Shown one piece after another: positions 32,251-33,755 of a stretch of DNA of 33,755 nucleotides. The stretch's first letter is position 1; each line of letters begins with the position of its first letter. The notes under the pieces are model-generated. The model made no database searches, was not told the DNA's origin, and worked only from the letters and a program-made list of their open reading frames with translations. The position numbers were made by a program, and so were the translations under genes. This stretch comes from an uncultured Prochlorococcus sp. (GTDB lineage: Bacteria > Cyanobacteriota > Cyanobacteriia > PCC-6307 > Cyanobiaceae): contig CACMCA010000003.1 of NCBI GenBank assembly GCA_902612005.1, positions 1 through 33,755 on the forward strand, read 5' to 3'.

Positions 32251-32928
32251 CTAAGAGTTTTTATTTTTTTTATCTGCAGACATCTTTGATTGAATTCTTT
32301 TTGCTTCTTTAATCATTTCTTTACCATCAAATAAGTAATCATCAACGTATCCCTGAGTATATCTATCAAATTCTAATAGTGCATCTTTAACTTGTGAAAA
32401 ACAATGATACAGATCGAGGCCTAAAACTGTAATAGACTTTGGAACTATTTTTTTGTTGTAAATTTTTTCAACTTTTTCTATTTTCTTTTGAGAAAGACTT
32501 ATATAACTACAAAAATTTTCCATTAGTTGTTCATCATATGGATCCGCAGAAAGTGCTTTGATTTCGTTGTTCAAAGGTTTAATTATTTGGCTAATTGATC
32601 TATTGATCGGAGTGAATATTTCTTTAATCCATATTTCTATTTCTCTGTCTTTAATAGATGAATTATGTTTTTTTGAATTAAATTTCTCTTCCCAATTATC
32701 ACTTAATGAATCAAATGATGAACTTGAAGAGAAGAAATTTCTATCATATTGTTCTTTTTTTAAAGGGTCATTTAGAATCTCCCAAGCATTTTGTATTGCA
32801 AGAAATCGTTCTTTTTCTCCCCCTGCATCAGGATGATGTTGCTTAACTAAAGAACGATATGAAGATTTAATTTCACTTCTTGTTGCATTTTGTTTGAGAC
32901 CTAATTCTTCATATAAATTTTTTTCCAT
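32251..32928 (-). CDS. DnaJ-domain protein (J-domain co-chaperone, type III)
   Basis: The 225-residue protein has an N-terminal J domain at about 4-63: 'NLYEELGLKQNATRSEIKSS', then the HPD motif in 'KQHHPDAG' and 'NAWEILNDPLKKEQYDR'. The rest has no G/F-rich region or zinc-finger domain; it is charged and helical, with no signal peptide. J domains stimulate the ATPase of Hsp70, and the unusual C-terminus probably chooses the client. The gene is 16 bases downstream of cysK on the same strand, so both may be transcribed together. Confidence 0.9.
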   Translation of the reverse strand: MEKNLYEELGLKQNATRSEIKSSYRSLVKQHHPDAGGEKERFLAIQNAWEILNDPLKKEQYDRNFFSSSSSFDSLSDNWEEKFNSKKHNSSIKDREIEIWIKEIFTPINRSISQIIKPLNNEIKALSADPYDEQLMENFCSYISLSQKKIEKVEKIYNKKIVPKSITVLGLDLYHCFSQVKDALLEFDRYTQGYVDDYLFDGKEMIKEAKRIQSKMSADKKNKNS

Positions 32929-32944
32929 TTTTATAAATTAGGAA

Positions 32945-33755
32945 TTAAAGATAACCATCTTTTCTGGCTTGAATTGATGTATTGGATTCAAACATTGCGG
33001 TTGATAAATATCTTTCACCAAAACTTGGAAGAATTACTATCAATCTTTTATTGATGAATTCTTTCCTCGCTCCGATTTTAATAGTTGCTGCTAAAGCTGC
33101 TCCGCTGCTGATACCTGATAAAAGACCTTCCAAGCGAGCTAATAAACGCCCATAATGAAATGCTTCTTCGTCATCTATTGTTATGATTTCATCAATTAAT
33201 CTAGTATTTAGGACTTTCGGTACGAAACCTGCTCCTATTCCTTGAATCGAATGTGATCCTGCCTTTTCTCCAGAAATGACAGCACTTTTTTTTGGCTCTA
33301 CAGCATAAATTTTGCAATTTGGATTAACCTTTTTCAAAAAACGTGCACAACCAGTAATTGTTCCTCCTGTGCCTACTCCTGATACAAGTCCATCTAAATT
33401 ATTATTGGATTGGGCCCATATTTCTTGAGCCGTTGTTCTTTCATGAATATCTGGATTAGCAAAGTTTTCAAATTGATTAAATTGATAGGTATTTGCAATG
33501 CTTGAAGACAACTCAGTAGCTAAATCTAAGGCTCCTTTCATTCCTTCTTGCCCTGGCGTTAGCTGTAATTCAGCTCCATATGCTCTCAACATTGCCCTTC
33601 TTTCAATACTCATCGTATCCGGCATAGTTAATATCAATTTATAGCCTTTTGCTGCAGCAACCATTGCTAATGCGATACCAGTATTTCCACTTGTTGCTTC
33701 AATCAACGTTGTTTTATCTGGTGTTATCAATCCTTCTTCTTCAGCTTTACATAAC
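32945..33755 (-). CDS. cysK: Cysteine synthase (O-acetylserine sulfhydrylase), 5' end cut by the window edge
   Basis: The frame stays open to the last base, and about 270 residues of the C-terminal part are present. Visible motifs are 'IEATSGNTGIALA', the substrate loop, 'GLVSGVGTGGTITGCARFLK', the PLP phosphate-binding loop, and 'LLSGISSGAALAA' with the serine that contacts the PLP ring. The enzyme makes L-cysteine from O-acetyl-L-serine and sulfide. The N-terminal region with the PLP lysine is outside the window, so the real start cannot be given; a TTG at 33730 is internal. CysK and CysM-type paralogues cannot be separated firmly here, but the 'ATSGNTG' and 'GISSGAA' motifs favour CysK. 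Confidence 0.92.
   Translation of the reverse strand, partial: LCKAEEEGLITPDKTTLIEATSGNTGIALAMVAAAKGYKLILTMPDTMSIERRAMLRAYGAELQLTPGQEGMKGALDLATELSSSIANTYQFNQFENFANPDIHERTTAQEIWAQSNNNLDGLVSGVGTGGTITGCARFLKKVNPNCKIYAVEPKKSAVISGEKAGSHSIQGIGAGFVPKVLNTRLIDEIITIDDEEAFHYGRLLARLEGLLSGISSGAALAATIKIGARKEFINKRLIVILPSFGERYLSTAMFESNTSIQARKDGYL

Overview
The window is a gene-dense, very AT-rich stretch of bacterial chromosome with spacers of mostly 0-100 bp. It looks like a marine picocyanobacterium, most likely a high-light Prochlorococcus. The grounds are a tiny high-light-inducible protein gene, NDH-1 subunit NdhO, a CRR7-type NDH-1 assembly protein, zeta-carotene desaturase (CrtQ), the cyanobacterial radical SAM protein of the TIGR03279 type, and several small proteins typical of cyanobacteria. 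The genus assignment is an inference from gene content and base composition. I see no tRNA, rRNA, insertion sequence, prophage or CRISPR array, and no gene-free stretch longer than 300 bp.

Layout. 1-4270: the 3' end of a type II NADH dehydrogenase, then a tight plus-strand set of three ion transport genes (DASS/SLC13 transporter with regulatory RCK_C domains, KtrB/TrkH-like channel, KtrA/TrkA-like NAD-binding regulator). 4276-5453: a cluster of four small genes (ribbon-helix-helix regulator, orphan protein, Nif11-like protein, 58-aa membrane protein) with operator-like repeats; this is the least explained part of the window. 5527-9591: an ABC-F ATPase, an HtrA/Deg protease on the minus strand, two small conserved cyanobacterial genes and the HLIP gene. 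9596-14589: a minus-strand series made of radical SAM TIGR03279, TolC-like outer membrane protein, inositol-phosphatase-family enzyme, YihY/BrkB membrane protein and zinc-ribbon membrane protein. 14768-19695: a DUF3120 membrane protein coupled to NadB, a VKOR-thioredoxin fusion, RimO, and a 30-aa thylakoid-type peptide. 19760-22953: a minus-strand set with a two-domain 6-pyruvoyl-tetrahydropterin synthase homologue, a RibD_C reductase, a DUF482 acyltransferase-like protein and DUF4346. 23004-28597: AroK, CRR7, a secreted conserved protein, a GST, Ycf33/DUF751, RbfA, HemD, and the SRPBCC-CrtQ pair. 28697-33755: an A-type Fe-S carrier, a TPR protein, an LpxB-like protein, a small membrane protein, a TIGR01777 epimerase, NdhO, a DnaJ-domain protein and the 3' part of cysK.

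Most of this is core housekeeping and photosynthesis-related content: NAD, tetrapyrrole, carotenoid, pterin, aromatic amino acid and cysteine synthesis, disulfide formation, Fe-S assembly and NDH-1 function. The points most worth a second look are the small-gene cluster at 4.3-5.5 kb, the pterin-synthase homologue whose first domain has lost its catalytic histidine and which is translationally coupled to a RibD_C reductase, the 30-aa PetL/NdhP-like peptide, and a divergent gene pair whose start codons are one base apart. I did not find a clearly new multi-gene system.
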